This document shows positions 33,171-45,549 of a stretch of DNA of 64,000 nucleotides, in pieces. The DNA is from Sycobia sp. Sy_11 (lineage: Eukaryota; Arthropoda; Insecta; Hymenoptera; Epichrysomallidae). The position numbers and the translations under genes are program-made. The notes beneath the pieces were generated by a model that had not been told where the DNA came from, did no database searches, and saw only the letters and a list, made by a program, of their open reading frames with translations. The stretch spans positions 62,001-126,000 of the forward strand of contig JACCIC010000207.1 in assembly GCA_018907035.1 (NCBI GenBank), read 5' to 3'. How positions within the stretch are numbered: the first letter of the stretch is position 1; the number at the start of each line of letters is the position of its first letter.

Positions 33171-33595
33171 TAAAATTACTTTCTACAAAAGTATAAAATA
33201 AGACAAGTATAGTGTATTGGACATTCCAATAATTTAAAAGCTCTGCTCTATAATGTATTGTATTTACATAAATGATATTTTTTTCTAATTACATTCAATA
33301 GTTATAGCTTGAGATAATAAAATGTCATTTCAGAATGATATTCAATTATTTCATAATAAAGTATTGAAATCAATTTTTGCATAGTCAAGTAGTATTATTC
33401 AATAAAAAAATTGCTTATTAAAAGTGTGTATATGCACTTACTAATTTATAATGTGGAAATACAGTACTGTGAATATATAATTTAATATTTATTTTGACAT
33501 ATATTTGCCGGCTCGTCTTTTTAGTAAATAAAGGAATTATGATACTAAATTATTTCATTTTTTTATTTTCAAAATACCTATCCATATTTGTTTTC
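33171..33595 (+). repeat. Single arm of the T element family (T3)
   Basis: It starts AAATTACTTTCTACAAAAGT after a TAA and matches the T2 left arm (42069-42500), including TTGCTTATTAAAAGTGT and the inner GGCTCGTCTTT. No second arm was found downstream, so it is a solo or truncated end inserted into a Penelope-type terminus. Confidence 0.6.
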
Positions 33596-33599
33596 ATGC

Positions 33600-34900
33600 A
33601 ACTTGTTCTGTCACCGAATCGAGAATTAAGAATGTGCAAAATAAAATACATAAAAAAGCCAATGAATCTCTATAATTTGATTTTATAATAATATTATTGA
33701 AAATAAACTTTTTTTTTGATTTCGTCAATTTATTAATGTTACATAAATCGCTTTTAAAATGCATTTTTAAAAATAAGTTTATCGATAAATTGTTCAGTTT
33801 TCACTATATTATTTTTATAAATTGTATAATTATGATTTTGAATCATGTTTCATCGAAGCAAACTTTTTATATTTTTAGAGTCCTAAAAATATAAAAAAAT
33901 TTTATATTTTTATATGTTACCTATTCAGAAATTTAGTAATGCTATGATGATTAATATATTATAAAATTAATATATTATAAATTAATATATTATAAATATT
34001 CAGAAGTATCAAAAAATAGCAATATTTCGACCAATTAATGTGGTTTTTTATAGTTATTTTATAAACATTATCAAGAAAAACCACAATAATCGAGGAGCGC
34101 GGTCGCGCTCCGCAGGCACATATGGGTATTACAGCCTTCGACAACCGTGCTATATATAAATTAATATTGGGTTTCGAAATTTTCAAATAATTAATGTGTC
34201 AATATTAAACCATTATATTACTTCTAATTATGCTTAAATGAAACATATTCCGTTATACTTAAATTCAAAAAAAGTTTTATATAAAAAAAGTTTTATTATA
34301 CAAAAGTTATTAAGCAGTGAATTTTTTTACTTCCGTTCATTATCATTTTAGTTATTTAATTTTGTTCATCCGGTGAATACGCACTAAATTTACATAATTC
34401 CCGGCATGAAATAACTAAAGTATATCTATTCTGCTATTATCGTGTGGTGTAGCAGTGCCACGAAGTTGAGTTTAGAGGCTAGGTTACAGAATTTTATACA
34501 ATATAATCAAATACCAACGAAGATAGAATTCTATACAAGAATACTTCTTATAGGTACGTATGTCATTAAAAAGTATAGTCTGCCCGTAGGAAGGTGCTAA
34601 AATTAACATTTTATAAATAAATATGAGCTGTAAATTAGGTTTTGCCAGCAGTCAGGCACGTTAATGGGTGTGTTATTTATTGGTATAGCGAAAGCATAAA
34701 TAAGTTTTCCTTGTAATCGGATGCATAAATAATTGGTAATAAGAATATATGTTAATTTAATTCTAATATAAAAAATTCTAGAAAAGAAACTGGTAAATAT
34801 ACGATTAATAAAATTCAATGCTCTAAATTTATTGATTAAAATTAACGCAAAATCAATTACAAAATTTATCAAACAATAATCACTGCACTAAAAATATGTT
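33600..34900. other. AT-rich stretch with no supported gene
   Basis: No coding content. The only GC feature is a hairpin GGAGCGCG/CGCGCTCC with a 2-nt loop at about 34094-34111. Confidence 0.45.
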
Positions 34901-34904
34901 TATT

Positions 34905-35190
34905 AAAATATATAAGAAAACCAAATATAATATAGTAATTCAACAAAATTTACTCAGAGTATTTTTTGTAGCTAGATAGCATCATTTTCATTTGGTGTTG
35001 GATAAGCGGTCTTTGTAAATATATTTTAGATTAAATTAAATTATAAAGATTTATTAATTTTTATTTAAACAAAAATATCTTTATGTTAATATTATACAAA
35101 TACCTAAAGGTGCCTTATGTACATATATTTTTCAACTTATTCAATGCAATATAAAACATTTATTTATCGTAACCAAATATTATTATATTT
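34905..35190 (+). repeat. Dispersed repeat R2, copy 1
   Basis: Inverted relative of 43715-43930; shared blocks include TTGTAAATATATTTTAGATT and CCTTATGTACATATAT. In the second locus this repeat is flanked by T2 and by mariner M3. Confidence 0.6.
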
Positions 35191-35199
35191 TTCCTGTGA

Positions 35200-37500
35200 A
35201 ACTCCATAAAATATTTTTATAATCATAGTATTTTTAAAATTATGTTTCAAAAGCGATTCATGTAATATTCAATTGACAAAATCAAGAAAGGGGTTTATTT
35301 TCAATAATATTCTTAACAAATGAAATTATAAAGATAAAAATTATTCACTTTTTATGTATAAATTGTTCTGCACACTTTTACTTCTTCTCAATCCAGCGAC
35401 AGTGTCAGGTTGCATGAAAACAACTTTTTTAATTTTTCAGAAATTTTTTATATTTTTTTTACTTTTTCATCTAAAACGAACGATGTATAGAAATTAAAAC
35501 TGTCTATACAAATTACCAAAGAATGTTTAAAAGTATCCCGAAAAGAGTAAGTAGAACATGGTGTGATTTTGAAATCTCGACAACACAAGCGGGATAGAAT
35601 TTTATTACTTAAAAATTTAAGATTCCATAAAATATTTTGCAAGAACTGAAAATAAAGTGCGGCGACTGTATTAAATAATTGAGCTAGAAATATATTTATA
35701 TGAAATCATTCTTTAACAAATCATAAACCAATTTGAACTTGATATTTCATAATAATATGTAATTTTTTATACCTTCTATATTTGTGAAATTATGGATATC
35801 TATTTTAGGATTTTGCTTGAAATATTTTTTTCGCAAATATAACATGAATTTTTAAAAATTTCGTAGATATACTCTAAAATCGTATACTTTAAATTGATTT
35901 ACACAGAGTATATTGATCACACCTATTTCGAACTTATTCAGTTAGACGTTACAATTTACTTTGTAACCTCATTTGAAGCTGAATTAAAATAAATATGCAT
36001 TGTTAAAATTTTGAAATATTCATAATTTTTATTGTTAAATCTAAAAATTCTACTTTTAAAAATGATTTAACTACTAGATCAGAAGTTCATTTTGAAAATA
36101 TTTTATTTATTTTCCAAGTATACTAGTATACAAATTCACTTTACAAGTGATTGGTTTAGTTAATTAAAAAAAATTATCGATATTTAATCTTTAGAGTATC
36201 GCCTGTCATCTTCATTTGATTATCTGAAAAATCTATTTCATAAAAATGTTGTCTACGTTAGATTAACAGTTATTAAATATGTAAACATGCAGCACACTGA
36301 ATGTGGGTTAAAATTTCTCAGATGCTCGTATATATTTTCCCATTTTAATATTTATTGTATTATATGACGGCTTGGATATGTTTATTGATTAGGTTTATGA
36401 GTATGATGATTAAAAGGCTTTTTGAGTTCTCAAAATTGGTTGAGTCTAAATTGATTTTCCTATTACTCGAAAATTAACAATTATAACGTGGATCCCGGAC
36501 GCTGGGCTCGGTACGCTGCATAATTTGAACGCAGAAATATTTAATAACTTTTGATCGAATAGATACACCGTCTTTTTGAAAAATGAATTTCGTAGATGAA
36601 AGAATAGAGAACGCAATACTATTTATCACAATCGATTTCAGGTTGGTACGCACTTGTTACATTTATTTATCAATTTCATTGCTTACACTCTTAAATTTTT
36701 AATTATAAACATTTGTTTTAAATTTGCTTTCAAATATTACATAAAAAAGTATATAAATGAACAAAGTTTGGCATAGATGCGATCAATATGGTTTGAGACA
36801 GTCCATTTCAAGTACGAAGGTTTTAGAGTAAATCTACCAACATTTTAGGGTGGTGGGTATATACCGGTATATATTGGTATTACAAAAAAATATTTTTTCA
36901 TAAAAATTCTAAAATAGGCTTTTCTTAATTTTATATCGGGAAGCTGTAAAAAAATCAGACGATTATAAAGTATCGAGTTATTTTCTATTACTGTAAAAGA
37001 ATGGTCCATATAGAGTTTTATAAGACGATATTTATCCGCGCTGTATTATATAAGATTAACTTGAAATAACAAAATTTCCTGATTTCAATATACATATATT
37101 GGACATTTAAAATATTAAAACGATATATAAAAACTGCACGTGAAAATTTTGCAAATTAAGGGAACCTATAGAAGAAGAAAACTAACAACACAAGTAAATG
37201 AGTATAAACAAAAATGTAATCGTCGCCAAAATGTACGATAGAATTTCTCTTGACAAAATTAAAGTGAAAAATTTTAAATTACAGGTCTCCTATATTTCTT
37301 ATCGATATTGTCATTAATTATATCTTTATTTGATTCATAGAAAGTATAGTGGCTTCATACTACAAAAAATTAAAAAAATATTTTGGATTTTTTATTTTTA
37401 ACTGCATTTACAAATATGTTTCGACTATTTCCGTCAAATGTATATGAATATAGATAGAATATTATTGAAGATTTTAATAACACGTTATCAAATTCTCTTT
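35200..37500. other. AT-rich stretch with no supported gene
   Basis: About 2.3 kb of AT-rich DNA. Short frames (for example minus 35448-35642) show no recognisable domain. No repeat copy recognised elsewhere in the window. Confidence 0.5.
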
Positions 37501-37528
37501 GAACGTTCAATATCTGTGATTTATTAAC

Positions 37529-37529
<1 letters not shown>

Positions 37530-37584
<55 letters not shown>

Positions 37585-37680
37585 AATTATATATAATTGA
37601 AATATATATATATATATGAAGTATGATATATATATATATATATCATACTTCATATAATATCATATCATATCATATCATAT
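37530..37680. repeat. (TA)n, 38-bp palindrome and (ATCAT)n tracts
   Basis: A (TA)n run precedes ATGAAGTATGATATA at about 37616, which is exactly inverted to TATATCATACTTCAT ending at about 37653. Then ATATC-type 5-mers repeat to 37680. This abuts the start of a Helitron-like copy; the same ATCAT tract precedes the copy at 39295 and, inverted, follows the one at 47800. Confidence 0.75.
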
Positions 37681-37687
37681 CATTTAT

Positions 37688-38350
37688 ATACTAATTTATA
37701 AAGACAAAGCGTGTTTTTGTTTGTACGCGATAACCGAAAAAACTACTGAACCGATTGTTCTGAAGTTTGACATATAGATTCTATATTATCTTGGGAAGGA
37801 CATAGGCTAGGTTTTTTCTTGAAAATCATTTTACTTTTAACAGTAAATTAAGTTACCAGTTTTAGTGGTCAGTTTCACCAGCGGCCACTAGGTGGCGTCT
37901 TAAATCACGAACATCAACTCAATGTAGTTAGCTTAAAGTATTAATACCAGGCCAGCTCAAGTGAATATTCATATCCAACTCTGGAATTCGTATCCTCATG
38001 AAGGTGTGACGTTAGTCGGTATTAGTTTTTTTTGTTCTTCAGGTTAATCTGACACTACTCTCACACTTATGGATATCTTTTGATTTTTGTATATTTTTGA
38101 ATTTTTCTCACGTAAAAAATGCTCTCTCTCTGTCTCTGTATGTCTTCTTTTATAAGATGGTTGTATGCCAAATCATACTAAAAGTAATTTGTGAAAACAA
38201 ATTATAAGAATTATTTGATATTTTTTTGAATATTCTATTTTTTTCTATGCAAGAAGAATAATTTGAAGAAGAATAAGAATAATAATAAGAATAAATTGTA
38301 TAATTATTTTGAAACATGAATTATACAGAATGTTCAAATAAAAGCATCAG
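37688..38350 (+). mobile_element. Helitron-like non-autonomous element, 5' part (H1)
   Basis: Begins CTAATTTATAAAGACAAAGC, then CGATAACCGAAAAAACTACT, GGACATAGGCTAG, CAGCGGCCACTAGGTGGCGT and GCCAAATCATACT. The same string of modules recurs at 39295, 50325 and inverted at 47800-46920. No Rep/helicase is encoded. I call it Helitron-like because the family's 3' ends show a hairpin followed by CTAG. Confidence 0.55.
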
Positions 38351-40087
38351 AATAACCAAATAATTTTTGAAAAGGGTTTAAAATCTACAATTTTCCCTTG
38401 CCTATTTTGAATTGTCAAACATAAATCAAATTATTTTAATATTATAAGGGGTTTTCAGTATATATATAGAATTGTGGTCTTATCGATTCTTATTTAAAAA
38501 AATTAATTTAAAAAAATAATTAAAATTTTTTAAACAAACATATATCTATATATACCATTTCATATAGCCAAAAATGTAAATTTCAATATAAATTGTTAGA
38601 AGTGGTATCCAATATAAATTGTGTTTTGTTTTTTTTACTAATATACATTTGTGAATTATTAATTATTTAAGCAAACAAATTGAAGTTAATTTCTATTGGG
38701 GCTCCTCTTTGATACGTCAACAAGTACCACCTCCTTAAAGCTATTATTTATTTAAATCATGACAAAATTTCGAAATTTCAAATTCAAATTTTAATGTTAA
38801 TATATAATTATAAAAATTGATATATTTGTTTTGGCCATTAATTCCATCAGCAATTCTACTACTTCTATATGAATTTATACTTTTCTTTATATAAATTAAA
38901 TTTTCTACTACATTAGTTTGATCAATGTTGTAGTTCTTTTTTTCGAATCTAAAACAAACCTATTTCTTTAGTTTTTTAAAATTATCCGATGGGTTTTGGC
39001 AGTACAGGATGTAATTGAAAATTTTATTATAAAAAAGTGATACGTGCCAAAAAATGACATTTAGTTTTTAAATGTTGTTTTCAATTGTATTAAACTGGTG
39101 ACTCCAATAATTTTTTCTACCATTCAAAAATGGATTTCAAGATTGCAAATTCCAGATTTTTCAATTCTGATGGATTTGGCAAACTTTACAACTATGTGAA
39201 GTTAATTTTTGAAACCGAACGTAGATTTTCTAACAATCATGTTGATTAAATTGTTATAGTTAAATATATCATATTATATAATATCATATCATATCATACT
39301 AATTTAGAAAGACAAAACGAGTTTTTGTTTGTACACGATAACCGAAAAAACTACTGAACCGATTGTTCTGAAATTTGATATATAGATTCTATATTGTCTT
39401 GAGAAGGGCATAGGCTATGTTTTTTATTGAAAATCAATCTACTTTCATCAATAAATTAAGTTAATTATTTAAACAATAAGTTTCACCAGCGGCCACTAGA
39501 TGGCGTCTTGAATCACGAACATCAACTCAAAGTAGTCCGCTTAAAGTATTAATACCAGGCCAGCTGAAACGAATGTTCATATCCAACTTTGCGATTCATA
39601 TCATAAAGGAGGTGTAACGTTAGTCGGTATTACCTTTTTTGTTCTTCGGGTTAATCTGACATTCCTCTCACAGCTTACGGATATCTTTTGATTTTTGTAA
39701 ATTTTATTTTCTCTTACGTGGAAATCTCTCTCTCTCTCTCTTTCTATCTCTCTCTCTCTCTCGGTCATTATTTCCTTGTTTTTCTTTCTCCTTCTCTTAT
39801 AAAATGGTTCTGTATGCCAAATCATACTGAATATAGTTCGTGACGATAAATTCTATTTTTATTTTTATACATCCTACTAACTTCAGACAAAATAGGATTC
39901 TTTACCAACAACCTCGAAACTATGTCTATACAAATAAAATATATCGTCACTTCTGCATAAAAAGGCAATATTCATCGTCTATTTAATAAATATGCTATGC
40001 GAATACCAACATTTTGCTTGAATTTCAGTTAACAGCACTACGAAAATATTCACGGCATTTAATTGAAAAAACGAAAATATAAAAAGT

Positions 40088-40089
<2 letters not shown>

Positions 40090-40141
<52 letters not shown>
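40090..40141. repeat. (TA)n microsatellite
   Basis: About 26 TA units within H2. Confidence 0.92.
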
Positions 40142-40145
<4 letters not shown>

Positions 40146-40559
40146 AAGAAGTGCGAATATTTAAGAAAATAACTCGTAATTAAAATCATATTTATTAAAA
40201 TATCCTTGTGAATGTCACCACGATTTCAGGTAATTGCAATCGTACAGCTGTAGGGGTAAACTTGTAGGGACAAGAAAGCAATTAGAGCAATAGAACAAAG
40301 CCGTCAATGCGCTCGACCACTGACCGTCACCGAAAGGTACCGTTAGTTTACCTGACAAGCCAAATGTATATTACGAACAGTTCAGTTCGTTTCTAAACAC
40401 CAAACAAGAAACATATTCAATAAATACATAGATTTTACCTAGACTCACTGATACATATTTATTTCTCCAACTCTTGAATCCGTACATCAAGAAATTGATG
40501 TACGCGGTATAGCAGCTTATATTAATAAATATAAGAGTTGCTGTGCCCGATACGTAAAA

Positions 40560-40560
<1 letters not shown>

Positions 40561-40627
<67 letters not shown>
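40561..40627. repeat. (CA)n(TA)n compound microsatellite
   Basis: About 15 CA units then about 18 TA units, just before the 60-bp array. Confidence 0.92.
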
Positions 40628-40630
<3 letters not shown>

Positions 40631-40734
40631 ATGTATATTATATTGTGCATGTTATATATACATATTGTAAATACAGTTTCTACTGGGTAATATTGTATTG
40701 GCGTGTACGGGCGGTTGATTACGATATTCCGTTG

Positions 40735-41560
40735 CCTCAAAACGATTTCTATACGCAGTTGTGTGTTCGGATGATAGAATGTGATGTCTAGGTGTTTCTG
40801 GGCGATTTCTACGGGGAATATTGTATTTAGTTGATGGAAAACGAGATCCAGGTAGAGGAAATTAACTTCTATGGAAAGGTTCGTGTTTGTTGGGACAGTA
40901 AAATACGATATCTAGGTCTTTCCGAACGACTTCTCCGGGAAGTATTGTGATGAGTCGTTAGAAAGCGATGCTAGCTTTCCAAACGACTTCTACTGGGACT
41001 ATCTTGTTTAGTTGGTAGGAAACGATATTTAGGTATGTTGGGACAACTTCTAGGGGGAGTTTTATGTTCGGATCATAGAATGCGATTTCCAGGTGTTTTG
41101 GGACGACTTCTACGGGGAATTTCGTGTTCGGGCGGTAGAAAACGATGTCCAGGTATCGCGGGACAATTTCTACGTTGAGTATCGTGTTTAGTTGATAGGA
41201 AACGATGTTCAGGTATGTCGAGACAACTTCTACGGGAAGTTTCAGGTGCGGATGATAGAATGCGATTTCAAAGTGTTTTGGAACGAATTCTACGGGGAAT
41301 TTCGTGTATAGCTGGTGGGAAACAAAATCCAAGTATGCCAGTACGATTTCTATGAAGAGATTCGTATTCTATCATTCGAATACGCACACTCCCAGTAAGA
41401 GTCGTCCCGGAATACCTGGACATTATATTCTACCTCCCCAACAGAAAACTCTATATAGCAGGCGTCCCGAGAAATTTCCTATAGTCCGAACATGATACTC
41501 CCAAAAACGTCGTCTCGAGAGACTTGGACATCTTGTTCTACCGCTTGAACTCGAAAGTAC
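40735..41560 (-). repeat. 60-bp minisatellite locus 2, with inverted end
   Basis: About ten units (40735-41360) carry phrases GATTTCTACGGGGAAT, TTCGGATGATAGAATGCGAT and CCAGGTGTTTTGGGACGAC. Then about three units in reverse orientation (41365-41560). The minus strand is open across six units (40958-41332, 124 codons) with a 20-residue period such as KFPVEVVPKHLEIAFYDPN, alternating VSYQLN and FYDPN types. Units differ at many sites while length stays a multiple of 3 in the best part. It has no signal peptide or known domain and may be non-coding. Confidence 0.75.
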
Positions 41561-41821
41561 ATTTTTCTTCATCCAAGCCATATTCAATATGCATATGTAT
41601 ATATATATATTATAAAATGGTCGGCAAAAGATTAACTTTTTGAAGTGGACTCTACATTGAAGCAGCTTTTTATACAGAAGCGACGATAGGTAAATTACGG
41701 TCAATTTTTTATAGAAATATAGATTTGTATATATATGAGTACTTTTTACTTAGATATTATTGAATTGTTTATGAAATCGGTTAAATTATTATCTCGGACG
41801 AAGCCGAGACGAGGGATGCTA

Positions 41822-41875
<54 letters not shown>

Positions 41876-41896
41876 TTATATATATATATATATACC
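41822..41896. repeat. (TA)n microsatellite after the Helitron-like 3' end
   Basis: TA run beginning at the CTAG terminus. Insertion into TA-rich targets would explain why copies of this family abut such tracts. Confidence 0.9.
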
Positions 41897-42068
41897 AACT
41901 GTCGGAGATAAAGGTAATAAATTAACTATTGGTTTACACAAAAAAGATTAAGTTCAATAAAAACACGACTGACACAAATAGACTCGACTTGCCAACCAAA
42001 GCGCTGGGAAGAAAAATTTAAGCGTTATAAACTTTCAGCGTTATAAATTATATTGTGCATTACATTAA

Positions 42069-43700
42069 AATTACTTTATATAAAAGTATAAAATAAGGTA
42101 AGTATTATGTATTGGATATTCTAATCAATTTAATATTCTTCATTCTTAAAAAAAAGTTATAGCCTAAGATGGTAATAAAATGATATTTCAGGATTATAAT
42201 CAATTGTTTGTAATTTAAACAAAAGAAAGTATTTAAATCAATTTTTACATAGTCAAGCATGAGTACCAATTCGTGTAAGTTTCAAAATTATTACTTATTA
42301 TTATTCAATAAAAAAGTTGCTTATTAAAAGTGTACCAATATACTCACTTAGTTATAACGCAGGAATACAGTAACATGAAAATATAATTTAAAAATTATTT
42401 TGACGTGTACTTGCGGGCTCGTCTTTGAAAAGTTTTTTGGTAAACAAGGGAATTGTATAGATACTACATTATTTAATTTTTTTTATTTCCAAAATACTTA
42501 TTCATATAAAATTACAATGGGGATCTGTTCACTCTGTGAAATCATGGGTCTCTCTTATACTAGTCATTTGAAAACCGTTTAAAATCAGTTTAAATCACTT
42601 GTAATAATCGTAATCATTTATGTAGAAAATTATTTGAAATCATTTTGAAATCAGTTAAAAACCAGTTTTCATTTTCAGTAAATTGTACTTTCCATCAAAT
42701 CACTAGTAACAGACAAACTAATTGTAATATTATGAAAACGTAGCTACGGATCTGAGTAATGATGGGTTTTCCAATGCTAATGTTATTGGCTCTTAAGCAA
42801 AGATCGTAGTGATTTCAGAAGTAATAGATTACATCAAGTAGAAGATAGTGAAATACAAAAATTTAAGAAAAATAATGTAAATTAATCTACTGACAATAAA
42901 TTATTTTATAAAAGAAATATAACGGATAAAAACTCATTTTTATTCAAAATTCTTGATGACAATAAAGATTGCTGACGTCATCTTCTTTGTTACGTAATTT
43001 AACAGGACTTACCGATAAAAGTTTGGAATATTCAAACAATTATGAATTGATTATGACCTTATCTTATAGTAGATTTAAGTTTCTTTAATAAAGCATTTAC
43101 GTTGATAAAAATATATTAAATTAATCAATGTTTTTTCCAAACATTCGTAAATATTCAATATACCATTAATTACCTTGAATTCATTCAATGGACTGGGAAC
43201 TATAGTTTATTTTGCATACTGTTCTGCAAATGATACTATTCATCAATATTTTTTAACCATTTAAATTACTATAAACTTTTGAAAGATGGGTCCGCAAGTA
43301 TATTTAAAAATCATTTTTAAATTATATTTTCATACTACTGTATTCCGGCGTTATGAATAATTGAGTACATTGGCACACTTTTAATAAGCAACTTTTTTAT
43401 TGAATAATAATACACGAATAGATATTCATATGTATTTACGTATACTAGACTATGTAAAAATTGATTTAAATACTTTCTTTTGTTTAAATTACAAACAATT
43501 AATTATAATCCTGAAAGATCATTTTATTACCATCTTAGGCTATGACTTCTTTTTTAAGAATGAAGAATATTTATGTGAAGTCTAAATAGGAAAAAATATT
43601 ATTTATATAAATACAATACATTATAAAGAAGAGCTTTTAAATGATTAGAATGTTCCATACATCATACTTGCCTCATTTTATACTTTTGTATAAAGTAATT
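42069..43700. mobile_element. Element T2 with ~400-bp inverted ends
   Basis: The left arm 42069-42460 and the right arm 43285-43700 are inverted relatives (ends AATTACTTTATA and TATAAAGTAATT). Possible 3-bp duplicates TAA flank them (42066-42068 and 43701-43703). The ~820-bp core matches both interior flanks of T1 in inverted orientation. No transposase seen; the class is uncertain. A TAA duplication would fit a Harbinger-type element, but this is tentative. Confidence 0.65.
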
Positions 43701-43714
43701 TAATATTTAGTTAC

Positions 43715-43930
43715 ATTGAATGTTTTGTTTTGCGTTAGATAAGTTGACATTTGTACAATATATGTACATAAGGTATCCTGAGAAGTTTTATAACATTGAC
43801 ATAAATAAAATTTTATTTTAACACAAATTAATAAATCTAAAATATATTTACAAAAACCACTTATCCAATACAAAATAAAAATGACGTTTTTAACGAAAAA
43901 TATACTGTGAGTAAAATTTAGTAAATTACT
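43715..43930 (-). repeat. Dispersed repeat R2, copy 2
   Basis: Inverted relative of 34905-35190. T2 ends at its left side and mariner M3 starts at its right side, so R2 was hit twice. Confidence 0.6.
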
Positions 43931-43937
43931 ATATACA

Positions 43938-45190
43938 TTAGGAGGTGAACTTAGTTTCCGATCTCACGTTTAGATGACGATATAAGAGTATGAAAAGTCA
44001 GATGTATCGAATCTAGTACTTAATTTTTAGTTTTGATATTTACCAATAAAATTCAGTTAACAGGTGCCATTATTTGTGTAAACATTATAATTTTGTAATC
44101 AATGAAAAAAGAATCGTGATAAATCGTTTTTTTGATATGTCCATTTGCACTATTTTGATATAAAAAAAAAGTGTAACAGAAACTTACCGATTGCTTCAAG
44201 AATGTTATGTCAAACCAGCTCCATCGTTTAAAACATGTTAAGAGTAGATTCAGTAGTGTAGAAGTAGAGATACTGATGTTAATAACAAAGAACGTTCTGG
44301 ATAACCGAAAAAGTTTGAAGATAGTGAATTGCAAGCATTATTGGATGAAAACTCAGCACAAACGCATAAAGAACTCGCTAATAAGTTAGGAATCAGTGAC
44401 AGAGCAGTTGGCAAACGTTTACATACGATGGGAAAGATTCATAAAGAAGTCAAATGGATGCTACACGATTTGACGAAAAGTAACATTATGAATCGATACA
44501 GCATCGCACTGTTTTTGCTTGCCAGACAAAAAAGAAGAGTTTTCTGTGACATATTGTGATTTATGATAAAAAGTGGATCTATGATTACAATCCTAAGTGC
44601 AAAAATTCATGGATGAACCCAGGCCAATCGTCCACATCGACACCAAAACAAAACATCCACGACCAAAAGATATTGATGTGCATTTTGTGGGACCAACAGG
44701 ATGTACTGTACTATGAGCTACTAAAACTGAATACAACTGTCACTGCTGAGGTTTATAAACATCAGCAGAATGATTTGCAACAGCAATCGAACATAGATCA
44801 GCAATCGCGAGCAATAGGCGCTCGAAAACGCAATGACAGCGCTCGGTCACATGTTACGCAAGCCGTCAAAAGCACCCTGTTGGAGCTCAAATGGGAAATT
44901 GCCTCACCCAGCGCACTTGCCAGACATAGCGCCTCTCGATTACCACCTATTCAGATCGATGCAGCATAATATGCACTTCTGACATGTTCACGAAGTGCGA
45001 GAATTTGTGGATGATTAGATTGCCTCGAAACCACCATCGTTCTTTCGCTACGGTATCGCTGTATTGCCAGAATGATGGGAAAAAATAGTAGAACGTGACG
45101 GGAAATATTTTGATTAAGCTAATGTGATCCATTTTTCATCATAATCTATTTTTTTATTAAGACAGGTCGGAAACTAAGTTCGCTTCTTAA
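43938..45190 (+). mobile_element. Mariner M3, complete length, with terminal inverted repeats
   Basis: The left end TTAGGAGGTGAACTTAGTTT is inverted at the right end as AAACTAAGTTCGCTTCTTAA, sharing GAACTTAGTTTCCGA exactly. The length, 1,253 bp, is typical of mariner. Confidence 0.88.
44195..45118 (+). pseudogene. Mariner M3 transposase, decayed
   Basis: The HTH part reads ELQALLDENSAQTHKELANK and LGISDRAVGKRLHTMGKIHK (44330-44455). After a frameshift near 44540, DKKWIYDYNPKCKNSW (first-Asp block) and STSTPKQNIHDQKILMCILW follow, with YYELLKLNTTVTAEVYKHQ. The second-Asp block (HDNARPH type) reads RNDSARSHV, with the catalytic Asp position disturbed by a frame change. The third-Asp block lies near 44930-44945. 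The C-terminus ends DGKYF-like at about 45100. Several shifts and stops make it inactive. It belongs to the same transposase group as M5 (cecropia-like by pattern, inference). Confidence 0.8.
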
Positions 45191-45549
45191 TAATATTAAA
45201 TGTTTTTTACATAAAAATTTTCTTTGAATAGTAATTTTTTGGAATAGCTTTCTATTAAGTATAATTAGAAGTAATATAACGGTTTAATATTGACGCAATA
45301 ATTATTGGAAAATCTCGCCACCTACTATCAAAGTATCTATAGCACGATAGTCCGAAGGCTGTAGTAACCGTACATGTCATCGGAACGTGACTGCACTCCT
45401 TAATTATTGTATAAAGACTTTCAAATCAATAGATATATTTACTAAATTAATTCAAAATAGTCCACTTAAGAATAATTTTTCATTTTAATTTATTAAAGTT
45501 CTGTAAAAGTATAATGCGTTATTTTAGAGAAGTTTATTTTAAATATCGG

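Larger units (their letters stand above)
39295..41826 (+). mobile_element. Helitron-like element with internal 60-bp array (H2)
   Basis: The 5' module at 39295 (CTAATTTAGAAAGACAAAAC) is followed by the shared body to about 39970, a (TA)n at 40090-40141, unique DNA, a (CA)n(TA)n, the 60-bp array (40740-41560) and another (TA)n. The 3' end at 41790-41826 has hairpin TCTCGG-ACGAAG-CCGAGA and then CTAG shortly after, as in Helitron CTRR termini. Non-autonomous; no Rep/helicase. Whether all of this is one unit or a composite is inference. Confidence 0.5.

Noticed and set aside
34085..34140. Possible tRNA-like hairpin GGAGCGCG/CGCGCTCC
   Set aside because: The loop is 2 nt, with no T-arm or acceptor stem; not a tRNA.
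40735..41560. CRISPR-like array of regular units
   Set aside because: There are no distinct repeat and spacer parts; the whole 60-bp unit repeats and diverges, in a eukaryotic transposon setting.
42069..43700. piggyBac-type element because of nearby TTAA
   Set aside because: The ends do not begin with CCC, the TTAA is not exact on both sides, and a TAA duplication fits equally well.
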